DNA of 64,000 bases, from contig JALJCQ010000015.1 in NCBI GenBank assembly GCA_023091665.1, forward strand, positions 2,728,001-2,792,000, written 5' to 3'. This document shows, in pieces, positions 51,563-61,561 of this stretch (position 1 is its first letter; every line of letters begins with the position of its first letter). A program made the position numbers and the translations under genes. Under the pieces are notes generated by a model that saw only the letters and a list, made by a program, of their open reading frames with translations, ran no database searches and had not been told where the DNA came from. This stretch comes from Pythium myriotylum. Taxonomy: Eukaryota; Oomycota; Peronosporomycetes; Pythiales; Pythiaceae.

Positions 51563-53108
51563 TCAGCACATGAACTTGTCGAATGCTGCCTGGATACTGA
51601 GATAGCTGCTGCTTCGGAGGCTTTGTAGTTGCTCGCAGAGTCTGTAGCACGTGGGGATGATCTGGGAATCATTCTTGAGCCTCGCGATGACTTCACGCTC
51701 GTGATAGAACAAATTGCGCCGTTCTCGTCATCTCGTCATGTCGCACGAACTCCTCCGAGTCACAAAGATACCCGGCAATCTCAATGTGTTGCTGGACGGT
51801 GAATCTTGCATTCACATCGCGATTTACCACAGAGGAGACCTTTCGCACCAGCGCGACCAGTTTCTCATGAACAATGGTAAATGCATCTCGCAGCGCAGCA
51901 ACATATTTACAATCGCGCAGCTCAGCGTCAATGTCTGCAAGTTTGGCCATAGAGTTTGCATAGCTTCGGCGCCTTGTATCTTTGCCCGTTCTAGAGCCGC
52001 TTGATGTCGCCTTTCTTGCTCCTCCAACTGGGTGGCAAGCGTCCTCTCGAACTGCGCTCTCATCATCTCGGCTTGCGCCTGCTTCTCGGACGCCACTATT
52101 GTAGCCAGGTTCGCATTTTGCTTCTTCATGAGGCTGCTCTAGTGATTCACCTTCTCCTGGAGCTGTTGATTCGCGTGGCGAAGTGACTCCTGTGCCTTCA
52201 CCATCTCATCGAGGTTTTGTCCCATACACTCTTGGAGGCGTGTATCTAGCATCTATGTAGTCTCCAGAAGCTTGTCCTCCAGAGCACTCTTCGCTCGCAG
52301 ACGCGATCCAGCTGCTGCTCCAGAGCACGATGTTGTTGAATCTGCTCCTCTAACGTGGTCTTGAGCTGGGTTGTCTGCAGCACTGACGAGTTGTGCTCTT
52401 CGTTCGCTCGCCGAAGTTGATCCAGCTCCATTTTTTGCGTCTATACCACGACCGTCTCCTTCTGTAAATGGGACTTCAATTGGCTTATCTTCTCATCCAT
52501 TTCGCTCGAAGAGCGCGCAAAAGCTTGCATCCCGACCTTCAGCTTGGCGTTCTCGACCTTCACCTTGGCGTTTTCGTCCAGGAGCTTCGCGTTGTCGGCA
52601 CTAACGGCGCTCATGCTGCGCTCTGTGCTTTCCGATTCGTCTTCGAGCAGTGAGATTTCATCGACGGCTTTTGCGAGGTCTACATCCATCCTTGACTTTT
52701 CAGGTATTGGAGCAGACTGTGGTTGATTTACCCTCGGATCCACAAGTTCAGTCGAGGTCATATTTGCGACTGGAGCGGTTTGGTCAGTTAGTGAGCTGTC
52801 GATGATGCTTGGTGGTGAAGACTGTGCGACGCCGAGAAGAAGCGAGGCAGCGAGGTCAGTGTCGGCCTGCTGCACAAAACCTTGGACTGCAGCTCTCTTC
52901 GACATCTTCGCTTCGTGGGCTCGTCGAGCTGATCGAAGCCGCTTCTTCATCCGTTCAACCATGGAGTTAAGCGCGGTCTTTGTGATGCCCGAAACCTGCT
53001 TCAACAGCTCCTTTTGGTTCACATTATGTCCTTTTGCCAGAGCTTCTGCAACAGCGTTCATAACCAGATCATGCGTGAGATCGTGCGCCGCATGACGCGG
53101 GGGCTTCA

Positions 53109-53109
<1 letters not shown>
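51563..53109 (-). pseudogene. Coiled-coil protein gene, several stops and frameshifts
   Basis: Starts at the ATG at 53109 (MKPPRHAAHDLTHDLVMN) with a helical N-terminal region (LLKQVSGITKTALNSMVERM) and a long coiled coil (NAKLLDENAKVKVENAKLKV). A TAG at 52441 stops the frame. The same coil continues (ELDQLRRANEEHNSSVLQ), shifts frame near 52290 and passes two more TAG codons (near 52254 and 52140). It goes on with LATIVASEKQAQAEMMRAQF, shifts near 51960 and again near 51705, and ends at a TGA at 51563 after LFYHEREVIARLKND. All pieces are in order, so this was a single intronless gene of about 500 aa. It was perhaps a nuclear DNA-binding or structural protein; the family is not recognised. 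Confidence 0.65.

Positions 53110-53113
<4 letters not shown>

Positions 53114-53139
<26 letters not shown>
53114..53139. repeat. (CT)n microsatellite
   Basis: About 13 CT units directly upstream of the coiled-coil pseudogene's start codon, i.e. a GA tract in its presumed 5' leader. Confidence 0.9.
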
Positions 53140-53144
<5 letters not shown>

Positions 53145-53870
53145 ACCCCGCAAGTGACTAACTGGTAGTTAAAAGCATATCTACCAATCAACATACCGAA
53201 CTGCCCCTATCACATGGGATATAATAAAATCAAGTATCATGAGAGATCATTTGATCCAATGATAACACTTACATCGTGTATCAACCAATGGAGTGAGTGT
53301 ACCGAATTATCTTGCCACACTTTTGACAGCACAAGCGGGCATTCATGTAGTGTTCAGTATGCTTAGAATTCCATAGATGATACCCTGTCATCTTCCAGGT
53401 CAAAGCTCTCAAACGACAACGATCTAACCGTACTGGTAGGTGGATCTGGCGATGCTGGCGTGAACTACACTACAGAATACGACGGAAAACAACCCGCGAC
53501 ACCAAATAACGTCGGTGTGAAAAAGCCGGGGATGTGACTCTCCGCTCAAGGAAAAACTATTTTAGCCAATCAAAGCAATGATATTCGCAGAGTGGGGGGA
53601 CCACACACAGCCGCCCACAGTAAAATCCCGCGCTCTCGTGTTGCGCGTGCCGAGCCGAGACTCGCGCGCTTTCCTTTCGCGTACGTCGAGACTGGAGCGG
53701 GTGGGCAGGCTTTCGAGCCTCTCCGCCACCCACCCGCGCGCCCCAACCCGCCGCATTTCCACCAGCCATTTCGCGCTCCCGCCACGCACTCACGAGCGCC
53801 ACTCGTTCTTCCTCGTCGTGAACTGCGTGAGCGCTGTGCGCGGCGGCCCGCCCGAACTTCATTCCGGAAC
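53140..53870. other. Upstream flank of the pogo element, no gene seen
   Basis: About 730 bp. The segment 53600-53870 is GC-rich and open in several frames by composition only. The string TTTTAGCCAATCA occurs at 53562 and again in the same orientation after the pogo gene near 55234; its meaning is unclear. Confidence 0.4.
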
Positions 53871-55175
53871 ATGCCGCCCCGCCAGCACCGCCGCAGGCAC
53901 ACGATCGCGTACAAACGCAAGGCCATCGAGCTTGCCGAGATTTTCTCCGAAGAGATAGTCTCGGCAAGACTTGGCATCCCCCGTCGGACCCTCCGGGGCT
54001 GGATCGCAAACACGACCGCCATCATGAACCACCAAGGATCGGCACGACGCCCGACGGTTGGCGGTCAAGGCCGCCACGAGAAAATCCCGTTCAGCCAGGA
54101 CCTTGTTACGCACATGAAGGATATGCGCCGTGAGGAGCGAGTACGTGTCAAATGGATCTCTATTTCGCGTGAATATATCTAAGTTGCTCATTTAATTGTC
54201 TTAGGTTCTATCTACTCGTGGTCTTATCGAATACATCCGTGCGACCCAGGCTGTGTGGTTTGCACTCTATGTCGCATCTAAACCCAGTCATGAGCACGCT
54301 TTCAATTCTCTGATGCAACTTTCAGCGCTTCGTAAAGCGGTACGTGCGGTGCACAATAAACGGAGAGTATATGCTGACCAAAAAACGTTTTTTTTTTTGT
54401 GTGATGTGTAGGCACGGGTTCTCTTGTCGTATTCCGACCTTCACTAAAAAGCCGTCGGAGGATCTGCTCTTGGCCCAGATCCGTTTTTCGCTCTCATTTT
54501 GGCCAATGTACAGTTTGTATGATCCATCATGCATTCCGAATGTTGACGAAACCGCGATCTACTTTGACACGCCTCCGGGACGAGTTTGGGCGGAGAAGGG
54601 CGGCTCGTCGCGTATACGGTACACGCAGAAGCACTCCATGCGCATGACAGCAGTTCTAACGATTCGTGCAGACGGCACCAAGCTACCAATCCTGTTCATT
54701 ATCAGTGGCCAGCCGGGAGGGACCATTGAGATGAACGAGCTACCGTTCTACCCGGATGGCCACTGGTACGCCATCCAAGAAAATGCTTGGATGGACGAAA
54801 CTGTGTGGAGGCACTACGTAGTCAACTACCTTCGCTACGAGATCAAGTCCCCGAGTGTGCTTCTCCTCGACAACTTTGACGCCCACGTCAGTGCTGAGGG
54901 CGAGCGTCTTGTCGCCGAGGAGGCGTGCTGTGCGGTTGCGCCGCTCCCGGCCAACGCCACATCCGTGTGTCAGCCTCTCGACGTCGGGATCATGGGGCCG
55001 TTGAAAGCCAAGATGCGCTCGTTGTGGCTCGAAGAGCTCACGACCCCGACGTCGATGGCCGAGAAGCGAAACCGACTCATCCAGCGCGCTATCAAGGCGT
55101 GGGACCAGATCGGTGTTGCCACCGTCGCGTAGCTTCAACAAGGCCATCCCGAAGACGTTTGACGTTGACGTGTAA
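53871..55175 (+). pseudogene. Pogo-type (Tc1/mariner superfamily) transposase with two introns, frameshifted
   Basis: Exon 1, 53871-54140, encodes a helix-turn-helix DNA-binding region (YKRKAIELAEIFSEEIVSAR, RRTLRGWIANT) and LVTHMKDMRREER. Intron 1, 54141-54204, is GTACGT...TTAG. Exon 2, 54205-54339, begins VLSTRGLIEYIRATQAVW and carries a ~2-nt deletion near 54320. Intron 2, 54340-54411, is GTACGT...a T-rich tract...TGTAG. Exon 3 opens HGFSCRIPTFTKKPSEDLLL and has the DDE-type catalytic boxes NVDETAIYFD, LLLDNFDAHVS and CQPLDVGIMGPLKAKMR. A second 1-2-nt deletion near 55130 moves the true C terminus (RSFNKAIPKTFDVDV, stop at 55173) out of frame; the read-through frame stops at 55132. Otherwise well preserved. 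Function when intact: cut-and-paste transposition at TA. Terminal repeats were not identified. Confidence 0.8.
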
Positions 55176-55283
55176 TGCTCAATAGAACCCTTTTCTGTTC
55201 AGTCTGACTTTTTTTTTGGCACAAAGATGTGGAGTTTTAGCCAATCATCTACTCTAAAATCTCCCGGCGTGAAATTTTGTCGT

Positions 55284-57966
55284 TTATGCGCCTGGCCGTG
55301 CTCCCATACAAAAACGCGATGTATCCATGGCGTTGGAATCTGTCGTATTCTGTATAGCCCTTGCCACCGCGTTCTTCTTGTCGATGTAGAACTGGTTGGA
55401 CTTGTTGATGTTTCCTCGAGAAGGAAAGAGCCCTGCTGGTGTGTAAACTTGGTGATACTTCTGCCAGCAGGCGAGGTCGTTAGCGACGCACCCAAACAGT
55501 CCGTTTGCAGGGAACACCTTCTTGCACAAACACACACTGTGCTGGCTGCAGAAGTCAGTCTGTTGCGTGGGCGATCGTTCTTCGAACCGGCACACCACAC
55601 AGACACGTTTCTTGCGAGCCTTGCCGAAGATCTGGTGTGATGCGATTGCAACACATGTTGAGAATGTCCTTGGCGATCCCATCGAAGGACTTGACCTTCC
55701 GCGCACATTTGTTGGTGTCGGAGGATTAGGCCGCTCTAAAGTTGCCCCGCCAACATCGTCTTTTGAGCATGAACTCGCTGCTTGGAGCGTGCTGCCAGTC
55801 ACCACGGATGAGATTCTTGATGAGACTGACGAAGAATACCCGGTGCGCGTCCCGTTGGGAGTTGCGTTGCACGAGTTGTCTTGTCAGGAATGCATTCACA
55901 CGTGCGATGTCGATCAACGCAAGCGCCAATTTCTTGAACCACTTCTTGTAGTAATGACCGTCTGCAAGAGAAAATCGAGCACGGAGTTGGTCATGTCTGT
56001 CGACGCCTTGCATGTACTTATTGTAATTCTTGATGGCTTTTGGTGCGGGGAATGTTTGCTTCACGGCCTTGACCATTCGTTGGACCGTCGTCATCTCAGA
56101 TGAGTCAGCGTTTGACACGATTGTGACGATGTTGCCGTCACACCACGAAGCGGCAACCATCTGATGCTCTACGGAGATACCCTGGAGGCTTGTTCCACGG
56201 AGCACTTCGCTGCCCTCTGGAGTTGCACTGTTTTGAGATGATCCCTCTGCAGCTTCGGTCAAGGCAGCATTAGCAGCACTCGAGGTTGACGAACCTCGAG
56301 CCTCGGTGACGGCGACCGAATTTTTGTTGGAATCGGCGAGGATCACGTGACGCGGGAAATGCTTGCTGGTCCTTCGCACTGTGCCTCGACCGTACAATCC
56401 TTTCACTCGCATCGCATCCAGGAGCTGAACGGACGTGTAGTAGTTGTCGCAGTTGACGGTAAGCTTCGTGTAGTAGAACGGAAGAACGACTTCGAGCACA
56501 TGCTGTCGAACTTTCGCCGACTCCTGGATATTGTCAGCAAGCCTGTGAGCGTTGCTTTCGCTCGTGATGCCGTCAAGTCTGTGCTCCATCTCAGAAGCAC
56601 AGTGCAGTCGAAAGTTCAGCGCAATCCATGACGTTGAGCAACAGGCCATGTAGAACCGAAAGTGATACTTGCCACCAGGCTTTGTCGGGTTGAACATGAT
56701 CAGGTGTCGTCCGAACTTGGATCGACACGCAACGCTGGCTTCATCGACAGCGATATTTCGTCCGACGTGCACGTACTTGGTTCCATTCAGCTTGAGCAGG
56801 TCCAGTAGCGGGCGAATTCATACAGCAGCGTCAGCCTTCAGCTCGTCTCGAGTGAGTGAGACGGGATTACGAAAACAGAACGCCTTCCGCAGCTTCTTGA
56901 ATCTGTTGAATCGCATAACCTTGTTGAGACTGGAATCACCCGTCTGGAAGATATTGCTCTCAGGCTGCTCTCCCCAGTAGTTCACCATCTCGCCTTTTTT
57001 TTTTACCAACCCCATGTAAAAGAGAATACCGACGAAGCGCATGAGCTCAGACAATGAGAACTCGGGGATGTTGAGCTTGTGCGCATGATCATTCGTCTCG
57101 CCCAGCACTTGCTTCCAATAGTACATTGGAATGTACGCGAAGAAGCTCGAGCAGGCAGAGTGCTCGAAGAGGTGTCGATAATCTGGCTTCAAGTACGTTT
57201 TGGTCGATCCATCGGGATGTTCGTAGCGATCACTTGGCGCTTCCATTGACACCTCGGGTAGGAAACGCATGCTCTTAATCTTCTCAACCTCCTTGACACT
57301 GACAGGCAAGTCGCTCCGGGGCTCAAAGATGGAAGCTTCTTGTAAGGCGGTGAGATCGACATCCTCGTTGATCGCTGCCGATGGATCGGGCCGGCACAGT
57401 TGCATCCATTTCGGGTTGCCTCCGTTCTTCTTTAGCTCCTCGTAGTAATTTCGACCCCGCCGTACAGTACTGAGGTCGATGTGCGCGTTCGCATTGTTGA
57501 AGAGCGTGTCGAGCCATCGAATATCAAATAAAGCGCTGCGAGCACTAAATCCACAGACTCGAGCCACCACGAACGCTGACCCTACGCTCTTGAACACCTT
57601 CTTTGGTTTCTTGGTCTTCTTGTCTTGCAACCACTTTTCTGACTGAGGACAGAACGCCACCAGAAGGTTCAGGTAGACTTCGTAGACACTGCTACTCGTG
57701 GCATTGGGAGGTTGACTGGATTGAAGCTCACTGGGAGATTGCTGGATCGGCGGTGTTGGACGATCAGGGGGCGTCGGATGATTCAGAGGTGTTGCCTTGG
57801 GAGTACGTGGCTGGCGTTGCGCGCGTGGTTTTGTTGGTGGTTCGGGCTCGTAGTCCGACTCGTCGGGCGAGGTTGGTGGCTCAAAGTCGATGTACCCCTC
57901 ATCGAGTGGTGTTGGTGACTCATCGTCCGAGTCGCCGCGCGGTTCTGTTGTCTCTGCTTGAGTCAC
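55284..57966 (-). pseudogene. piggyBac-like transposase (family 2), one in-frame stop and one frameshift
   Basis: A frame from 57966 to 55726 with one TGA at 56818. The N-terminal part is Pro/Glu-rich and disordered (DEGYIDFEPPTSPDESDYEP). A helical region follows, then the DDE_Tnp_1_7 catalytic domain: NIAVDEASVACRSKFGRHLI (first Asp, 56745), CDNYYTSVQLLDAM (second Asp, 56440) and YMQGVDRHDQLRARFSL (56010). Near 55770 a run of four A shifts the frame. The cysteine-rich C-terminal finger (CVVCRFEERSPTQQTDFC, LCKKVF) follows in the new frame to 55284. The start is unclear: 57966 is a GTG, the open frame reaches about 58100 without an ATG, and a short NLS-like peptide frame (PPPKKPRRSK, ATG at 58301) lies upstream. 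Sequence is unlike family 1 at 38.5 kb. Confidence 0.8.
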
Positions 57967-58305
57967 AGCTGCCGGGCGCTTGCGAGAAGATCGCGATGGT
58001 GGAGGCGCCGGTAGTGTCGGGGGCAGCTGCGTCGAGGCAATCTCTACAGCAGGGAAACGGTCAGGATGAATCGATAAACTCGTGTTCTCACCCCATATGT
58101 CCCACTTCCATCACTCAAAAGCCTTTGGTGTGCTGATTGGATTGGTGTATCATCGAGCAAGGCTTGTGAGGCTTGCGAGGCTTGCTCCCCAACAGATCAA
58201 GATGCGCCAGCGGCTGGGCTCGCGATACTCGGATTCTTCGAACGACGCGGCTTCTTTGGTGGTGGCTCTGTGACTGCGTGTGCTGCCTCGTACGCACGCA
58301 TCAAA

Positions 58306-58433
58306 TTAGATTTGTTAGTCATTCAATTCTATTCCGCGGATGTCCGCTCGATCATTTGTACGGGAGGGTGCGGCTCCATCGACGAGTAAGACCACCATTA
58401 GAAAGCTTAGAATTGAATGACTAACAAATCTAA
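58306..58433. mobile_element. MITE-like element with 26-bp perfect inverted repeats
   Basis: 58306-58331 and 58408-58433 are exact reverse complements (start TTAGATTTGTTAGTCATTCA), enclosing ~76 bp without coding capacity. If TA is taken as the target duplication (58307-58308 and 58431-58432) the inner repeats begin GATTTG, which fits a Tc1/mariner-type MITE. Confidence 0.75.
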
Positions 58434-58741
58434 GCAGCGTCCTCAACGCCTCAGTGGTTGAAAAGTTGGAGCAAAACAACCACGTGTCCGAAAAGACTTG
58501 TCGTGGAGTGCACAGAAGAAAAGTCTACGCAAGGACCAAATTGGGTATTTTGGTATTTTCGGCACCGGCCAATGTCGAATGCACTATCTCAGTACCTGGG
58601 GTTCATCCACTCCCAAAGACAATAAATTTGGAGAGTGCTGGCAGTGCAACTGTCGAGAACTAACACAGTGAAGTGGCACTAGTTTGGCGGCGTAGTGGTG
58701 GATGAAGGCATTCACATCGATACCAATCATCAACCTGTGTA
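58434..58741. other. Spacer, no gene seen
   Basis: About 310 bp between the MITE and the mariner. A short open frame at 58454-58663 has no recognisable features. Confidence 0.4.
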
Positions 58742-58768
58742 CTTCCTCTGTCCGGAAATATAAGGCGG
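58742..58768 (+). repeat. Left terminal inverted repeat of mariner
   Basis: 27 bp, exact complement of 60352-60378, preceded by TA. Confidence 0.92.
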
Positions 58769-58964
58769 GTGAGCAAAAGAAATTCTGAAACAAGCTCGTT
58801 TTCAGCTCCAGACGAGATCTGATTGGTTGAAATTAAACTAGAATTCTTTGCCGTTCTCGTGGTGGTTTTCCCGCGCGTTTTTGATTCCTGGAGTGTGAGC
58901 TGTGGCCGCCCAAAGTTTGCGTCTCGGCACCCTCCGCCACTTTTCCTTTCGCCAGCTCAACACC

Positions 58965-60302
58965 ATGGTCGTCCGCGACGCAACAACGCGCCAGAAGCGC
59001 AAGAACCTCACTCCCGACGAGCGTGCTGCGGTCGTTGCGTTCTTTCTTCGCGTCAGCATCGAGTTGGAGCCGCCGATCGGCGCAATTCGCGAGTGCGCCA
59101 TCCTGTATGAATGCAGAGATGCCCAGATCTCGCGCTTGTGGCGGCGGGCGGCCAAGGACATCAAGGAGGGCCGCCCGATCAACTACGAGAGCGGCAGGAA
59201 GGGCAGGAGCGGTCGGAAGTCGCGCTTGACGGACGAGTTCCGCTGCAACCTTAACCACGCCATCGAACTTATTCCTCTCGAGGACAGGACCGACCTCCGA
59301 ACTTTAGCGAGTGCCCTTGGTATTGCCAAGTCAACGCTGCACGACTACTTCCAAGCCGGTGTGTTCCGCTGCCACACGACCCGAGCAAAGCCGACCCTCA
59401 CTGACGAACAACGCGTTGCTCGCGTCCAGTTTGCTCTCAGCTTTGTCCAAGTGGGTCCTTGCTCGCGACTGGTCTTCAACGCTATGTACGAGTACGTCCA
59501 TCTGGACGAGAAGTGGTTCTACCTGATGAAGGACAAGCAACGATACTATCTTGGCGAGCATGGAGACGTGCCCTATATCACCGTGAAGAACAAGAACTAC
59601 ATCATCAAGGTTATGTTCCTTGTCGCCGTTGCTCGTCCACGCTGGGACGCCAAGAATCATCGCGTGTGGGATGGCAAGATCGGTCTGTGGCCGTTCGTCG
59701 TCTACGAGCCGGCCGAGCGCTCCAGCAAGAATCGGCCAGCCGGCACGTTGGAGATGAAGTCGTACACCGTCGATCGAGACTTGTATCGACGCGCCATTTG
59801 CAGCATGGTGATCCCGAGCATCAAGAAGGTGTGGCCATCAGGCAAACGCGTCGTGATCCAGCACGACAATGCCAAGCCGCATGTGATTGAAGACGATCCT
59901 GTCGTCCGTGCCTCGTGTGAGGCGGATGGGTGGGACATCTCCATCCGCCCACAGCCAGCAAACTCGCCCGACTTCAACGTGCTCGACTTGGGCTTCTTCG
60001 CGTCGCTCCAGTCGCTGCAGCACAAAAAACGAGCAAGAACAATTGAACGGCTTGTCGACAACGTCGACGAATCGTACAAGGAGCTTCCGTATCTGGCCCT
60101 CGATCGCGTGTTCATGACTTATCAGTCGGTGCTCGAAGTCAGCATGCACGTTGACGGCTCCAACAAGTACCCGCTCCCCCATCTTCACAAGGATCATCTT
60201 GTCCAAGCGAACGGTTTGCTTCCCAGCTTGTTGCCGTGTAGTTCACGCATCCACGCCAAGGCACAGAGATTCCTAAGTTCGGTTCAGGAGGCATCTGCGT
60301 AA
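58965..60302 (+). CDS. Mariner transposase, DD39D type, intact
   Basis: 445 aa from the ATG at 58965 (MVVRDATTRQKRKNLTPDE); the longer frame from 58902 starts with GTG. Helix-turn-helix regions occupy about residues 1-150 (ISRLWRRAAKDIKEGRP, LRTLASALGIAKSTLHDYF). The catalytic domain shows VHLDEKWFYLMKD (first Asp), VVIQHDNAKPH (second Asp) and PANSPDFNVLDLGFF (third Asp). There are 39 residues between the second and third Asp, the DD39D signature known from plant mariner-like elements. KVMFLVAVARPRWD, DGKIGLWPF and PSIKKVWPSGK also match that family. It sits between perfect terminal repeats with TA flanks and shows no stop or frameshift, so it may be active or recently active, in contrast to every neighbouring element. 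Confidence 0.9.
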   Translation: MVVRDATTRQKRKNLTPDERAAVVAFFLRVSIELEPPIGAIRECAILYECRDAQISRLWRRAAKDIKEGRPINYESGRKGRSGRKSRLTDEFRCNLNHAIELIPLEDRTDLRTLASALGIAKSTLHDYFQAGVFRCHTTRAKPTLTDEQRVARVQFALSFVQVGPCSRLVFNAMYEYVHLDEKWFYLMKDKQRYYLGEHGDVPYITVKNKNYIIKVMFLVAVARPRWDAKNHRVWDGKIGLWPFVVYEPAERSSKNRPAGTLEMKSYTVDRDLYRRAICSMVIPSIKKVWPSGKRVVIQHDNAKPHVIEDDPVVRASCEADGWDISIRPQPANSPDFNVLDLGFFASLQSLQHKKRARTIERLVDNVDESYKELPYLALDRVFMTYQSVLEVSMHVDGSNKYPLPHLHKDHLVQANGLLPSLLPCSSRIHAKAQRFLSSVQEASA

Positions 60303-60351
60303 CAAAATCGAACCTATTGCTTATATTTCCGGACAGCCAATAAACAGGCGA

Positions 60352-60378
60352 CCGCCTTATATTTCCGGACAGAGGAAG
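60352..60378 (-). repeat. Right terminal inverted repeat of mariner
   Basis: 27 bp, exact complement of the left repeat, followed by TA. The 17-nt sub-terminal copy at 60320-60336 could act as an extra transposase-binding site. Confidence 0.92.
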
Positions 60379-60468
60379 TATATGTCGAGCGCAAAACTAC
60401 GAGACGAGTCGACCAATAAAGAGTCGAAGAATATCATCGTTCCACTCAAGCACTGTGTTTGAGGCCTA

Positions 60469-60570
60469 GCAATCAATCAAAGCACTCATTCCACTATCTC
60501 CTTCTCAGGTCCATTCCTCGCAATCAATCAATACACCCATTCCACTATCTCCCGCTCAGGTTCATTCCGC
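60469..60570 (+). repeat. 51-bp tandem duplication
   Basis: Two consecutive diverged copies (60469-60519 and 60520-60570), each with GCAATCAATCAA followed by CATTCCACTATCTCC and CTCAGG. Confidence 0.8.
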
Positions 60571-61420
60571 TCCAAAGTGATCACTTTCCAATATTCCGCA
60601 GCCTCAAGACCCACGGGTAACCAGCAGGAACAACTCAAGACCCACAAGGTCACCAGCATGCTCGATCGCGACCACACTCGCCGTGCCAATCTGTCTGATA
60701 CCTACGGGTAACGTTTGATGGGGCGGCACGGCGAGTCAAGCCTTTGCTGAGTGAAAGCACCTGCACGATCCACACAAAGACCCTCCATCGCTCGCTGGAC
60801 CGAGGACGAAGCGCCTTGGCCAACGACATCGAGGTCACAAGCCTCGATGTAAACCACAGTTGCAAACGTGGTAGACGAACCGCGAATCAAGTGCGACCAG
60901 CGGAGGTTTGATTTCGAGTTAGCACGTAGTTATACTGTAGATCATCGACTCTCACCATCAAATATCAAAGGCAATATGTTGCTCTCAACGATACTGCACC
61001 CACCAACCACCCCAACGAGAATCTTGTTGCACTTCAAACACCATTCTTAGGCCTCATGCGGTCCAAACTGAAGCGTTGTTGCCACTGCTACACTCTGGAA
61101 ATCGATACCCCCCTATTTTCTCCCCGTCGTCAAAACCCATTTTACATGAACATTTAATTGTAGTACCGTACTTTGTCGACGATGTAGAGGTTGCATTTCG
61201 CCCTGAAAAGCCATAAAATAACTGTATAAACCGTATAAAAATACTAGTAATTTTGATACTTTCGGTCATTTTATTGCAGTTATATTCTGTTGCTGTTGTA
61301 TGCCGGCACAAACTGACGTGTAAAATGATATTTATTTCTGGGAAAGTGATAAAGTGTGCAGGGCTGTAGCACTCCTTCGGAGCACTGCCAGTATAAACAG
61401 ACCGTATAGATTAATGCCGT
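60571..61420. other. Right flank of the mobile-element block, no gene seen
   Basis: About 850 bp with short repeats of CTCAAGACCCAC at 60603 and 60634 and AT-rich sequence at 61140-61350. Homology to the transporter array begins abruptly near 61421. Confidence 0.45.
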
Positions 61421-61561
61421 GTGATGCTCGGGAAGCTCGTGCGACCACTCATTCCCTTCACGCTTTTCGGACTGCTCTTCGACGTGTCCATGATACCAGG
61501 TGTGCTCGCGCTTCTCCCAGCGACTCCATGCCTCGTATTTGCGGGCGGAAGTGGCTGCTGT
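61421..61561 (+). pseudogene. 3' fragment of a BT1 transporter gene (relative of gene 3)
   Basis: About 45 codons matching the last residues of BT1 gene 3: LVRPLIPFTLFGLLFDVS, then LALLPATPCLVFAGGSGC. The DNA aligns with 21915-22042. The stop codon is altered, so the frame runs on a few codons. Everything upstream of about 61421 is unrelated. This marks the left edge of the duplicated array segment. Confidence 0.8.

Larger units (their letters stand above)
58742..60378 (+). mobile_element. Mariner-like element, apparently complete
   Basis: 27-bp perfect terminal inverted repeats at 58742-58768 and 60352-60378 (start CTTCCTCTGTCCGGAAATAT), each flanked by TA (58740-58741 and 60379-60380), the expected target duplication. 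The 1,637-bp element contains one uninterrupted transposase gene. An extra sub-terminal copy of CTTATATTTCCGGACAG lies at 60320-60336, inside the right end. Confidence 0.9.

Noticed and set aside
53592..53870. Extended N terminus of the pogo protein
   Set aside because: The upstream frame starts without ATG and is GC-rich filler; the homologous start is the ATG at 53871.
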